Notes: generated by a model from the sequence alone, not told the origin. Positions 53,551-60,764 are shown, counted from the stretch's first letter. The stretch: DNA of 64,000 nt from Bacteroidales bacterium (GCA_017400135.1 JAFPVJ010000012.1:124001-188000), one strand, 5' to 3'. Numbers and translations are program-made.

Positions 53551-53600
53551 CGGTGACCGAAAGTGACCGAATTTGAAGCGCGGTGACCGAAAGTGACCGA
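53551..53600 (+). repeat. GTGACC iterons upstream of the nuclease gene
   Basis: Two perfect 20-bp direct repeats (53551-53570 and 53581-53600), 10 bp apart, each with two GTGACCGA units one helical turn apart. Two further GTGACC pairs open repeats E and F. They end 57 bp before the promoter box of the DUF1016 gene and could bind a regulator. Confidence 0.7.
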
Positions 53601-53656
53601 CAAAATCAGACATCGTCCCAAAACAACAGAACAATACCTACATCCAATTCTTTTTA

Positions 53657-53664
53657 TATCTTTG
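53657..53664 (+). promoter_or_regulatory. -7 box (TATCTTTG) of the DUF1016 gene
   Basis: Exact TAnnTTTG ending 8 bp before the ATG at 53673, so the mRNA would have a leader of only a few bases. No clear -33 TTTG. Confidence 0.55.
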
Positions 53665-53672
53665 CATACACT

Positions 53673-54755
53673 ATGGACGAGAAACAAGTCATATCGGTCA
53701 TTCCCTACGCTGGCGGCGGAGACCTCCTCACCGACGCCCGCACCATCATCGACGGTGCCAGGCAATACGCCTACTCCGCTGTCAACGTGGCGCTCGTTCA
53801 GCGTAACTGGCTTCTGGGAAAGCGTATATCTGAAGAAGAACTCAAGGAGGACGGAAAAGCGAACTACGGTTTGGAAATCGTCAAGAACCTCTCCCGAAAG
53901 CTTACCGCCGAATATGGAAAGGGCTTCTCTGGCACTGATCTGTACTGGTGCGTCAGGTTTTACAAAGCCTATCCGGAGATTTTTGCATCAGTGAGTAAAA
54001 AATCTCTTCCCGCACTTTCCTGGACCCACTACCGCGTCTTGCTACAGGTCGAAGACACGAAAGCCCGCGACTGGTATATGAACGAAGCCTCTGCGCAGAC
54101 TTGGAGCGTCAGGACCCTCCAGCGAAACATCTCCTCCCAATACTATCACCGCCTTCTCCAATCCCAGAACAAAGACCTTGTGGAGAAGGAAATGCTGCAG
54201 ATGACAACACAGACGCAAGTTCCCGACAAACTGGAATTTGTCAAGAATCCCGTTGTTGCCGAATTCCTCGGGCTTGAGTCCAGGTCTGACTTCACGGAGA
54301 ACACGCTTGAAGGAGCCATCATCTCCAACCTTCAGAAGTTCTTGATGGAACTCGGCAAAGGTTTCGCCTTCGTCGCCCGTCAGCAGCACATTCAGACCGA
54401 AAAGCAGGACTATTACATCGACCTCGTATTCTACAATTACATCCTCAAGTGCTTCTGCCTTATCGACCTGAAGACAACCAAAGTCACCCACCAGGATGTC
54501 GGCCAGATGGATATGTACGTCCGGATGTATGACGAGCTCAAACGTAGCGAAGGCGACAACCCCACCATCGGCATTATCCTCTGCTCCGATACCGACGAAG
54601 ACATTGCCCGTTACTCCGTCCTCCATGGCAACGAGCAACTCTTCGCCAGCAAATACAAACTCTATCTCCCCACCGAGGAAGAACTCCGCGCTGAAATAGA
54701 AGCCCAGAAGACTATCTATTACCTCCAACAAGCAGACGGCTCGCCACAGCGGTGA
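53673..54755 (+). CDS. DUF1016 (YhcG-type) PD-(D/E)xK nuclease-domain protein
   Basis: 360 residues from the ATG at 53673 (MDEKQVISVIPYAGG); an earlier in-frame ATG at 53583 lies in the iterons upstream of the promoter. The N-terminal half is the DUF1016_N winged-helix-like part (VNVALVQRNWLLGKRI, GTDLYWCVRFYKAYPE). The C-terminal half holds the nuclease core: Asp250 in YYIDLVFYN and Asp265-Leu-Lys267 in LIDLKTTK, then HQDVGQMDMYVRMYDE. Family members are found near restriction and other defence genes and on mobile DNA; the biochemical role is unsettled. It is framed by the direct repeats E and F and preceded by iterons. Confidence 0.9.
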   Translation: MDEKQVISVIPYAGGGDLLTDARTIIDGARQYAYSAVNVALVQRNWLLGKRISEEELKEDGKANYGLEIVKNLSRKLTAEYGKGFSGTDLYWCVRFYKAYPEIFASVSKKSLPALSWTHYRVLLQVEDTKARDWYMNEASAQTWSVRTLQRNISSQYYHRLLQSQNKDLVEKEMLQMTTQTQVPDKLEFVKNPVVAEFLGLESRSDFTENTLEGAIISNLQKFLMELGKGFAFVARQQHIQTEKQDYYIDLVFYNYILKCFCLIDLKTTKVTHQDVGQMDMYVRMYDELKRSEGDNPTIGIILCSDTDEDIARYSVLHGNEQLFASKYKLYLPTEEELRAEIEAQKTIYYLQQADGSPQR

Positions 54756-54923
54756 CCAAAAGGTGACCAAATCTGGGGGATTCACAAAGAAGAGACCTTG
54801 TATGGTGCTTGAAAATCAGCAACTTACAAGGTCTTTCTTGTGCCCGCAAGCGATATCTTCTCGAACTCATTATTCGAGGACCTGGACAAACTTTGGCTCC
54901 TACGGGAATGGATACCAGATCCA
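54751..54923. repeat. Direct repeat F, right copy flanking the DUF1016 gene
   Basis: Right-hand copy of repeat E. It starts inside the last codons of the nuclease gene with GGTGACC twice, has a 10-bp hairpin (54793-54802 with 54825-54834), and a coding-like tail reading VPASDIFSNSLFEDLDKLWL and LREWIPDP. Its tail frame is shifted by one base relative to copy E just after the hairpin. Confidence 0.8.
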
Positions 54924-54965
54924 AGGAGCCTTCAATAACGTGACTTAAAAAACCACTCTAACCTT

Positions 54966-55048
54966 CCCCCGAAAGTCGAATTTATGAACCTGTGGTGGGA
55001 CTTCCGTAAGGTGGTGGATTATATCCAGCGAAATGAAAAGTGGATACT
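54966..55048 (+). repeat. Direct repeat G1 with orphan C-terminal coding tail
   Basis: 83 bp, almost identical to 56593-56675. The plus-strand frame reads NLWWDFRKVVDYIQRNEKWI and ends at a TAA at 55065-55067, overlapping the stop of the convergent gene at 55064. No start or upstream body of such a gene is present. Confidence 0.75.
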
Positions 55049-55063
55049 TTCTTATTGTTTGTC

Positions 55064-55630
55064 TTAAAATGCTATTCCAACCCCACCGATATACGCCTTG
55101 TTTGTCAACTCGGAAAACTCTGCAAGGACAAAGGAATCTTCCTTAGGTAAAATCGGTACGAAATCCTCTACCGCAAGGCCCTGCTTCTCGACGTACTTGA
55201 CAAGCTTTTCCGGCATATCTTGTCCTTCTAATGAAAAGAGTACCTGCCTATGGGACATTTTTCCTTGGTGAACAGATTTGTATTTTCCCATAAAATAATT
55301 CGTATTGGGAAGTATCTCTATCGTACCAAAAAGCCCCCGTACTTCAGAAGACTCATTCCAATATCTCCTATCCCCAAACGGGATTTCAATCCTGCATACT
55401 TCATACAATCCCGCAGGAATTTTTTCTATCACGGCATTGTCTGAGATAGCGTGAAGGCACTTTGATTCGTAAATCTGATGTGTCTCAATATTCTCAATGG
55501 TGAGAATAATCCCGTGTCCTGACATTCCCGTGGAGCGAGCAGATGCTGAAATCGCAATCATTGATTCTTGAGCCGAGCAGAGCAGCGGAAACAAGAGGCA
55601 GAAACAAGCAGTAAGGATATGTCTTTTCAT
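55064..55630 (-). CDS. Small exported protein of unknown function
   Basis: 188 residues with a cleavable signal peptide (MKRHILTACFCLLFPLLCSA). Not recognised. The rest is beta-rich (GIILTIENIETHQIYES, IPAGLYEVCRIEIPFGDRRY), compatible with a carboxypeptidase-regulatory or DUF2846-like sandwich. AT-rich compared with the main part of the window. It follows the next minus-strand gene after 53 bp and may be co-transcribed with it. Confidence 0.7.
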   Translation of the reverse strand: MKRHILTACFCLLFPLLCSAQESMIAISASARSTGMSGHGIILTIENIETHQIYESKCLHAISDNAVIEKIPAGLYEVCRIEIPFGDRRYWNESSEVRGLFGTIEILPNTNYFMGKYKSVHQGKMSHRQVLFSLEGQDMPEKLVKYVEKQGLAVEDFVPILPKEDSFVLAEFSELTNKAYIGGVGIAF

Positions 55631-55683
55631 AACTATCGTTTTTTGTGTCTTTTGCGAGGTAATGATGATACCCCTGAAAGTAA

Positions 55684-56427
55684 CTAGAAACTAAGCTTTA
55701 GGGTTAGACCGGTAGTCGGTGTAAAGGTGTTGTTAATGCCGGAAGGTGTAAAGGCGAAATAGGGCTCAAGATTGAAATCGACTGAAGCACGCATACGAAT
55801 ATCTTGATAATACATGTTCTTGATTTTCGCAATGCGAACGGCGTCAACGGTACTCCAAATGTTATAGAAGATTCTTGCGACGGATGCAATACTGCCTACT
55901 GTGCCATAGTAACGCATGCCGTTCTGATCGTATGAGTCGGAAAGCATAATCGCATACAAACCGATATTTCCAAGGCAGACAAGAGCTCCCCGTCCCCATT
56001 CTCCATCAAAGCCTTCTCCTAATCCGGGAATCAAGAATGAAGCAAAGCCTGCCCAAAAACGGGTGTAAGGATCATCATCTTGAGGAATATAGTATTTCGG
56101 GCTATAATAGGATTTGTATTGCCGGTACGTCATTCCCGGATAAACCTCATAAACCGTGTTAGGCTTGTAACCGGACGTTTCGGATTCGAAGTGCTTAAAT
56201 ACTTCATTCTCACCATTTTCGTATCGGACAATAAGAATCTCCGATTTATTCATGGTATATGTGGGACCATTAAGGTTATCGTATTTTTTGTACTTTACCT
56301 CCGTTGGAGTAATCTCAAGAATCTTTGCAATAATGTCGGTACCATCATTCGTGGTGATTAAGTCTTGAGCATAAGAACAAATTACGGCACCAAACAGAAA
56401 ACAAATAACGGACAATGGTCTTTTCAT
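55684..56427 (-). CDS. Exported protein of unknown function
   Basis: 247 residues with a signal peptide (MKRPLSVICFLFGAVICSYA). The N-terminal part, DLITTNDGTDIIAKILEITP followed by EVKYKKYDNLNGPTYT, is a common Bacteroidota module of unknown function. The C-terminal half has two hydrophobic helices (FWAGFASFLIPGLGEG, GNIGLYAIML) and ends TTGLTLKLSF, so it could be membrane-associated. AT-rich. A TATCTTTA at about 56491-56498 is a weak -7 candidate. Confidence 0.7.
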   Translation of the reverse strand: MKRPLSVICFLFGAVICSYAQDLITTNDGTDIIAKILEITPTEVKYKKYDNLNGPTYTMNKSEILIVRYENGENEVFKHFESETSGYKPNTVYEVYPGMTYRQYKSYYSPKYYIPQDDDPYTRFWAGFASFLIPGLGEGFDGEWGRGALVCLGNIGLYAIMLSDSYDQNGMRYYGTVGSIASVARIFYNIWSTVDAVRIAKIKNMYYQDIRMRASVDFNLEPYFAFTPSGINNTFTPTTGLTLKLSF

Positions 56428-56515
56428 ATCAAGCAGCGATAAAAACCGGGTGAATAATATGCAACCTATATCTATCAGTAGGTTATGGTGTAAAGATAGT
56501 TCATTTATTTATTAT

Positions 56516-56547
56516 GACCGCACCATAGAGACCATTTTCGTGCAGTC
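56516..56547. repeat. Single R2-type hairpin
   Basis: GACCGCAC-N16-GTGCAGTC, the same arm and loop lengths as the array at 53363-53496, 3 kb away. One arm has a single change (G to A) that breaks a pair. Confidence 0.6.
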
Positions 56548-56556
56548 AATGACAAC

Positions 56557-56588
56557 AAAAAAGCGCCGGCATCTCTGCCAGCGCTTTC
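56557..56588 (-). terminator. Terminator downstream of the gene at 56682
   Basis: On the minus strand a GC-rich stem (GCGCTGGCA with TGCCGGCGC, one mismatch) around a GAGA tetraloop is followed by TTTTTTG. It lies 94 bp past the stop of the 168-residue lipoprotein gene, with repeat G2 in between. Confidence 0.75.
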
Positions 56589-56592
56589 TGCT

Positions 56593-56675
56593 CCCCCAAA
56601 AGTCGAACTTAAGAACCTGTGGTGGGACTTCCGTAAGGTGGTGGATTATATCCAGCGAAATGAAAAGTGGATACT
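56593..56675 (+). repeat. Direct repeat G2 with orphan C-terminal coding tail
   Basis: Second copy of G1. The frame reads KVELKNLWWDFRKVVDYIQR then NEKWILPA and stops at TAG 56683-56685, which overlaps the stop of the convergent gene through CTAG. The frame is open for about 15 codons upstream (KKAPASLPALSAPP), through the terminator hairpin. Confidence 0.75.
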
Positions 56676-56681
56676 GCCAGC

Positions 56682-57188
56682 CTAGTCGTGACGCATGGAG
56701 GAAGGAAGTTGGACAAGAACCGATTGCTTGCCTTCCGAGAAGGGACGGTATTCTTCCCAGACAACTTCAAAATGATGCTCAGGATCCGTTTCCCTGTCTC
56801 CGTTAATCAAGGTGTACCGCATCAAAACAGAACTATCCATAGTCGGTGAACTGACCGTGATTTGTTCCGTTTTTGAGAAGGACGAGCCACGAGCCACATA
56901 GGTCACCCAAGAACCATTTTCATAGACGATCTTTCCATCTACGGTATCGTAGTTCTTCGGAGGATTAAAACCGTGGTCACCCGATTGGTAGACTTCCACC
57001 CTGAGCGTGACAAAGTCTCCTTCCTCCCAGGTAATGTCGGGTCCTGTCTCATCGTGACTGTTCAAGGTGGCTTTTGTCTGGATTTCGTCCGACACATCAA
57101 ACTTGTACTGCGCGGAATACTTAAACGCATTGCAGGATGGTAGCAGCACGGTCACCACGATAGCGAGTATTATCTTTCTCATAATCAT
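56682..57188 (-). CDS. Small lipoprotein of unknown function
   Basis: 168 residues. Lipoprotein signal MIMRKIILAIVVTVLLPSC; the second Met (third residue) is an equally good start. The rest is predicted beta-rich (DGKIVYENGSWVTYVARGSS, FSKTEQITVSSPTMDSS). ITWEEGDFVTL is reminiscent of fimbrillin-like proteins, but I do not assign it. Followed by repeat G2 and a strong terminator. Confidence 0.65.
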   Translation of the reverse strand: MIMRKIILAIVVTVLLPSCNAFKYSAQYKFDVSDEIQTKATLNSHDETGPDITWEEGDFVTLRVEVYQSGDHGFNPPKNYDTVDGKIVYENGSWVTYVARGSSFSKTEQITVSSPTMDSSVLMRYTLINGDRETDPEHHFEVVWEEYRPFSEGKQSVLVQLPSSMRHD

Positions 57189-57253
57189 ATGATTGTATTA
57201 TTTTTTTCTTTTATCCTAATCCTTATTGTTCCTTCGGGTTAAACGATGTATTC

Positions 57254-57284
57254 AATAGACAGTACCGTATAGTAAATGTCTATT
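57254..57284. repeat. Inverted repeat AATAGACA/TGTCTATT
   Basis: A perfect 8-bp inverted repeat with a 15-nt spacer, about 66 bp upstream of the 168-residue lipoprotein gene. It could be an operator; nothing else supports this. The rest of 57188-57580 holds no gene that I can see. Confidence 0.4.
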
Positions 57285-57581
57285 ACCCCCAAATCTTGCA
57301 TGGTTAGAGCAAAATAAAGCCCTGGGCCAGCGCATTATTTGTTGGACAATTATTACATAGTCCCCCTCATCCTTGCAGGGTTAGCGTTTCGATCCGTGAA
57401 AGTCATCCCGCCTCCCTGGGTGCGCCCAATTCCGTGCAGTTGGGGCCCAATCAACTTCGCTCGCCCGACAAGAACGTCCATCCAGGTGCAAACAAGGTCG
57501 TTTTTACACCGCGGACTCACGTTTAGTAGCTTTGAGGGGCAGAAATGGGGTGATTTGCACCTCGTGACACCCGGGGTAATC

Positions 57582-57748
57582 GGAGGCCGCAGGCCGACGG
57601 GAGGAGTTTGAGGGGGTTCTCCCCCTCAATGAATCATAGGCGCCCTTGGGCGCGAGCAAGACCGGAAGGGCGGTGATACAAAGAGCGACCGTCGGCAAAT
57701 CACGGACGTTGAAGTGAAATGCCGACGGTCTTTGTCTTGCTCGTGCCC
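57582..57748. repeat. Repeat C, shorter relative of the tRNA-linked repeat
   Basis: Begins GGAGGCCGCAGGCCGACGGG and ends CTCGTGCCC like copies A and B. Inside are a perfect 9-bp TTCT-loop hairpin (57608-57629) and a 10-bp hairpin (57687-57696 with 57721-57730) whose stem differs from A and B by paired changes. No tRNA follows; instead a coding-like tail runs to 57844 (LVPAGNVLSNRLLEDLERLW, ALREIIPDP). Confidence 0.7.
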
Positions 57749-57840
57749 GCAGGCAATGTTTTATCAAACCGCCTTTTAGAAGACCTGGAACGTCTCTGGG
57801 CTTTGCGAGAGATCATCCCGGATCCGTGCAATTTCCAAGA

Positions 57841-58812
57841 TTAATCAAAACTTTCCCAAATAGGTTTCTTGCCAAACTTTTCTATCAGTGGGAGGAATCG
57901 TGGCTTTTCTTTTTCTTTGGAATAGGCCCGGTATAAAATCTCACCTTCATCGTCTCGCAATGAATAAATCTCTTTATTCTCGAACAAATCTTCTATGAGA
58001 ACGTATGCCCAGTCATTATCATAAGCCATAACGGCTTTATAAAACAGCATCTCACGATAATAGTAGGAATACCCCTGAAACAAGCAGCTGTCCTTTAGTT
58101 CTTCCAATATCGGAACAAAAGCGTCGTTTGGCCAATTCATCACCGCAGCCAAAGCATCATCAGTCCTCCCAAGGATGTAGGTATGATATTCTCCGTAATC
58201 AAATAGTCTATACTCCCGAAGTGCATCGACAATCAAGGGAATATCTCCCGGATTCTTATAATCTGCCAGAATAGGCAAAAGGTTAGAATCCCCGCTGAGA
58301 TACAACTCCCGGATTCTTTCATATAAGCCATCATAACCAAAGAGCCTCGAAGCGGAGCCGCTCTTGTCAAGATGCTCGAGTCCGGAACCAAATACGATTG
58401 CACTATCAATCGTAAACGTTTGTTCTTTTGTGAAGAGGAGCGAATCTTCAAATGAAATGTTTAGCATCAATTCAGATACGGTTGCCTTTCCCCACAAATC
58501 ACCCCAAGAAATCCAAAGGCTATCCTTGTCCGTTATTTTATTGAGAAGGACATCAAAACATTTGTCACTCCGCCTGGATGCCAAACCATAATATGCAGCG
58601 ACTCGCTTTGAAGGTTTCTTGGCGTACTGAGCCTGTTTTGCCAGCATTTCGTCTGAAGATGTTTTATACATCAACTGTTGTCTAAACCATCCCATAAAGA
58701 AACCGCCGATTCCATTATTGCTTGCCCTATAAAAGACATTTCTTGGCTCACAACTAACCATTGCGCATAAGAGTAGAGCTGTGAAAAGAATTATGAAGGG
58801 GCGTTTAAACAT
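57841..58812 (-). CDS. Lipoprotein of unknown function, helical repeats possible
   Basis: 323 residues, lipoprotein signal ending AMVSC. Not recognised. The sequence is helix-rich with short repeating units that could be HEAT-like (VAAYYGLASRRSDKCFDVLL, PILADYKNPGDIPLIVDAL, FVPILEELKDSCLFQGYSY). AT-rich. Its TAA overlaps the TAA of the plus-strand tail of repeat C through TTAA. The -7 box lies only 5 bp upstream of the ATG. Confidence 0.7.
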   Translation of the reverse strand: MFKRPFIILFTALLLCAMVSCEPRNVFYRASNNGIGGFFMGWFRQQLMYKTSSDEMLAKQAQYAKKPSKRVAAYYGLASRRSDKCFDVLLNKITDKDSLWISWGDLWGKATVSELMLNISFEDSLLFTKEQTFTIDSAIVFGSGLEHLDKSGSASRLFGYDGLYERIRELYLSGDSNLLPILADYKNPGDIPLIVDALREYRLFDYGEYHTYILGRTDDALAAVMNWPNDAFVPILEELKDSCLFQGYSYYYREMLFYKAVMAYDNDWAYVLIEDLFENKEIYSLRDDEGEILYRAYSKEKEKPRFLPLIEKFGKKPIWESFD

Positions 58813-58816
58813 ATCT

Positions 58817-58824
58817 CAAAGATA
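58817..58824 (-). promoter_or_regulatory. -7 box (TATCTTTG) at the start of the 323-residue lipoprotein
   Basis: Exact TAnnTTTG ending 4 bp before the ATG at 58812, predicting a leaderless or nearly leaderless mRNA. Confidence 0.55.
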
Positions 58825-58875
58825 GCACTTTTCTCTTAATTCTGACAAGTGTAAGAGCAGACCGGTTCGGGCGTC

Positions 58876-58958
58876 GCAGGGGCTCCATCCCGTGGCTGCC
58901 CCTGCGTCATTTTTACCGTAAAAATGCAGCAAGGGCTCCATCTTTCAGCGGCCCTTGC
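58876..58958. repeat. Two-hairpin module R5 (53-bp period)
   Basis: Two 30-nt hairpins with 14-nt loops: GCAGGGGC/GCCCCTGC at 58876-58905 and GCAAGGGC/GCCCTTGC at 58929-58958. The one base pair that differs has changed on both sides (G:C to A:T). Both loops start TCCATC. No gene lies in 58825-59200. Confidence 0.65.
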
Positions 58959-58999
58959 TACAGTATGAATCATACCCAGAAAGACTGGAAGTTAAATAT

Positions 59000-59205
59000 G
59001 GAGGCCGCAGGCCGACGGGGGGCGGGGAAGGTGGGATTTTTCGGCTTACACCTTCCCCGGCAAAAATGCCATTCAAGGGCCCGAGAAGCTATTTCAGTGA
59101 GGAAGGTGTCGGGGCTTTTATTCCACCTTCCCCAAACAAAGGAAGACCGCCGGCAAATTATCAGCGTTCGATAAAGTACCGGCGGTTTTTGCCTTTCTCG
59201 TGCCC
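59000..59205. repeat. tRNA-Leu-linked repeat, copy B
   Basis: Nearly identical to copy A at 31269-31471 across about 205 bp, including GGAGGCCGCAGGCCGACGGG, the GGGGAAGGTG inverted copies and the hairpin (59146-59154 with 59178-59186). It runs into the 3' end of the second tRNA-Leu. Confidence 0.8.
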
Positions 59206-59285
59206 AAAGCCGGGGTCGAACCGGCACGTCTTTAAGGGACACTGGATTTTGAGTCCAGCGCGTCTACCAATTCCGCCATTCGGGC
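59201..59285 (-). tRNA. tRNA-Leu (anticodon CAA), second copy
   Basis: 85 nt. Acceptor GCCCGAA pairs with TTTGGGC, T stem GCCGG/CCGGC; anticodon loop CTCAAAA gives CAA. Relative to the 31-kb copy every stem difference is matched by a change on the other strand, so both genes should fold. Confidence 0.95.
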
Positions 59286-59312
59286 AGTCTTGCCATCGGA
59301 TGCTGGCAGGTG

Positions 59313-59320
59313 CAAAGGTA
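59313..59320 (-). promoter_or_regulatory. -7 box (TACCTTTG) of the second tRNA-Leu
   Basis: Same box and surrounding bases as at the 31-kb tRNA, 27 bp before the tRNA. The -33 region is not conserved here. Confidence 0.6.
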
Positions 59321-59343
59321 TTGATTTTTCGAAAAAAATATCC

Positions 59344-60723
59344 TCAACGGACTGTGGCGGTGGCGGACAGGGCGTTGCTTTCGGCGTCCCAGGAGTCGCG
59401 CGCGGTCAGGCTCACTTCGTAGCTGCCGGGCTCCAGGGGTATCTCCAGGCTCCAGGCCTTTTTCATGGCAGACGGCTGCGGGACGTGGTAGAAATCAGCG
59501 AGGACCTTCTTCGTGCAGACGGCTTTCCCGTCCCGGCTCACCGTGACGAAATACGTATGCACGAATTCGTCATCTTCACCCGCAGCCCAGCGGACGATCA
59601 CCTTCCCTTCCAGTCCCTCCGCCTCCAGCGAACGAAGCACCGGGGCGTTGTTCATCGCCGCGCGGACCTGGTGGGAATACGTCTTCAGATGGCTGCCGTC
59701 CTTACGCGGATGCCGGAGCACCCAGGGCTCCCCGATCGTGGTCTGGTTGTAGAAATCCATGCGCTGGACGCGCAGGTTGCCTTTGTTGTCGAACTGCAGC
59801 AGGAGGCCCTGGGAGAATTCATCCTTGTCCTTCATGATGGTCAGGCCCGCCATGGCTTCATAGCCGCCGTTGTCGATCGCCATGTAGCGCACGGAGGCCG
59901 TTCCCATCGAGGTAAAGTCCCCCTGCCAGATGCTGCGCGGGTCGTTGAGGGGGAAGTGAAGATGCCCGCCGAAGGCGATGGCCTGGGGGTATTTTTTCAG
60001 GACATCGGTCAGTACCTTCGTGCTCCAGTAGCCGTTCCCCTTGGGATAGACGTCATCCAGCAGGCTGCCGTACACGGTACCGTAGATCATCGCATGCGTG
60101 AGCACCAGGACATAGCGGTCGGGGTGCTCCTTCGTGATTTGGGCGAGCGTCTCGTCCAGCCAACGTATCGTCTCTTCCGGGTAGACGACGGGATTCCGTC
60201 CGTCCGGGGTGACGCAAAGAATATGGACGTCCCCGATCACGCAGTGGCGGCATTCCAGGCTGTCCCGCATCACGGGATCGCCCACGTCGGTCCGGTAGTA
60301 ATCGGGCCCGAAACGATGGGTGAACTGCTTGGCCTCCCGATAGGTGTCGGGCGTCCATTCCTTCCAGACGTCGTGGTTGCCCACGGCATAGACCATCGGC
60401 ACTTCCACGGGATTGAACACGCTCTCATAGAGTCGCTTCCAGTCGTCGATCTGGGTGTATTTGCTTGCATTCCAGGCCGGACTGTCCACCAGGTCTCCGA
60501 CCAGCAGCACGCCGTCCAGGCCGCCGTAAGGGGCGGCGAAGTCGCGCTCCTGGATCAGGGCGCTGCGGAATTTGTAAGCGGGGACGGTGTTGTACGCGTC
60601 CACGTGGGTGTCGCTCATGACGGCGAGGTTGAGGACGACTTTCTTTCCGTTGAAATCCTTGGAGAAGGCGGCCGTGCCCAGCAGAAGGGCGGCCAGAAGG
60701 GCGAGATGGCGGATTTTCGACAT
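59344..60723 (-). CDS. Secreted metallophosphoesterase with C-terminal Ig-like domain
   Basis: 459 residues with a signal peptide. Calcineurin-like motifs in order: MSDTHVDAY near 36, LLVGDLVDSP near 75, YAVGNHDVWK near 114, LTHAMIYG near 208 and AFGGHLHFPLND near 250. The last 120 residues are beta-rich and could be a fibronectin- or Ig-type domain (GKVIVRWAAGEDDEFVHTYF). Substrate unknown. Divergent from the acyltransferase gene. Confidence 0.85.
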   Translation of the reverse strand: MSKIRHLALLAALLLGTAAFSKDFNGKKVVLNLAVMSDTHVDAYNTVPAYKFRSALIQERDFAAPYGGLDGVLLVGDLVDSPAWNASKYTQIDDWKRLYESVFNPVEVPMVYAVGNHDVWKEWTPDTYREAKQFTHRFGPDYYRTDVGDPVMRDSLECRHCVIGDVHILCVTPDGRNPVVYPEETIRWLDETLAQITKEHPDRYVLVLTHAMIYGTVYGSLLDDVYPKGNGYWSTKVLTDVLKKYPQAIAFGGHLHFPLNDPRSIWQGDFTSMGTASVRYMAIDNGGYEAMAGLTIMKDKDEFSQGLLLQFDNKGNLRVQRMDFYNQTTIGEPWVLRHPRKDGSHLKTYSHQVRAAMNNAPVLRSLEAEGLEGKVIVRWAAGEDDEFVHTYFVTVSRDGKAVCTKKVLADFYHVPQPSAMKKAWSLEIPLEPGSYEVSLTARDSWDAESNALSATATVR

Positions 60724-60743
60724 GGTTCAGAACAAATGATACA

Positions 60744-60751
60744 CAAATATA
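60744..60751 (-). promoter_or_regulatory. -7 box (TATATTTG) of the phosphoesterase
   Basis: Exact TAnnTTTG, 20 bp before the ATG at 60723. A TTTG on the same strand at 60775-60778 is 23 bp away, slightly too far for the usual spacing. Confidence 0.55.
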
Positions 60752-60764
60752 GACATTTCCTTCG

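Noticed and set aside
53122..56675. E-F and G1-G2 repeats have nearly the same spacing (1629 and 1627 bp)
   Set aside because: The intervals contain unrelated genes, so the similar spacing is most simply chance.
53000..58960. Integron-like attC sites behind small genes
   Set aside because: The hairpins lack the RYYYAAC/GTTRRRY core of attC, and no integron integrase is seen.
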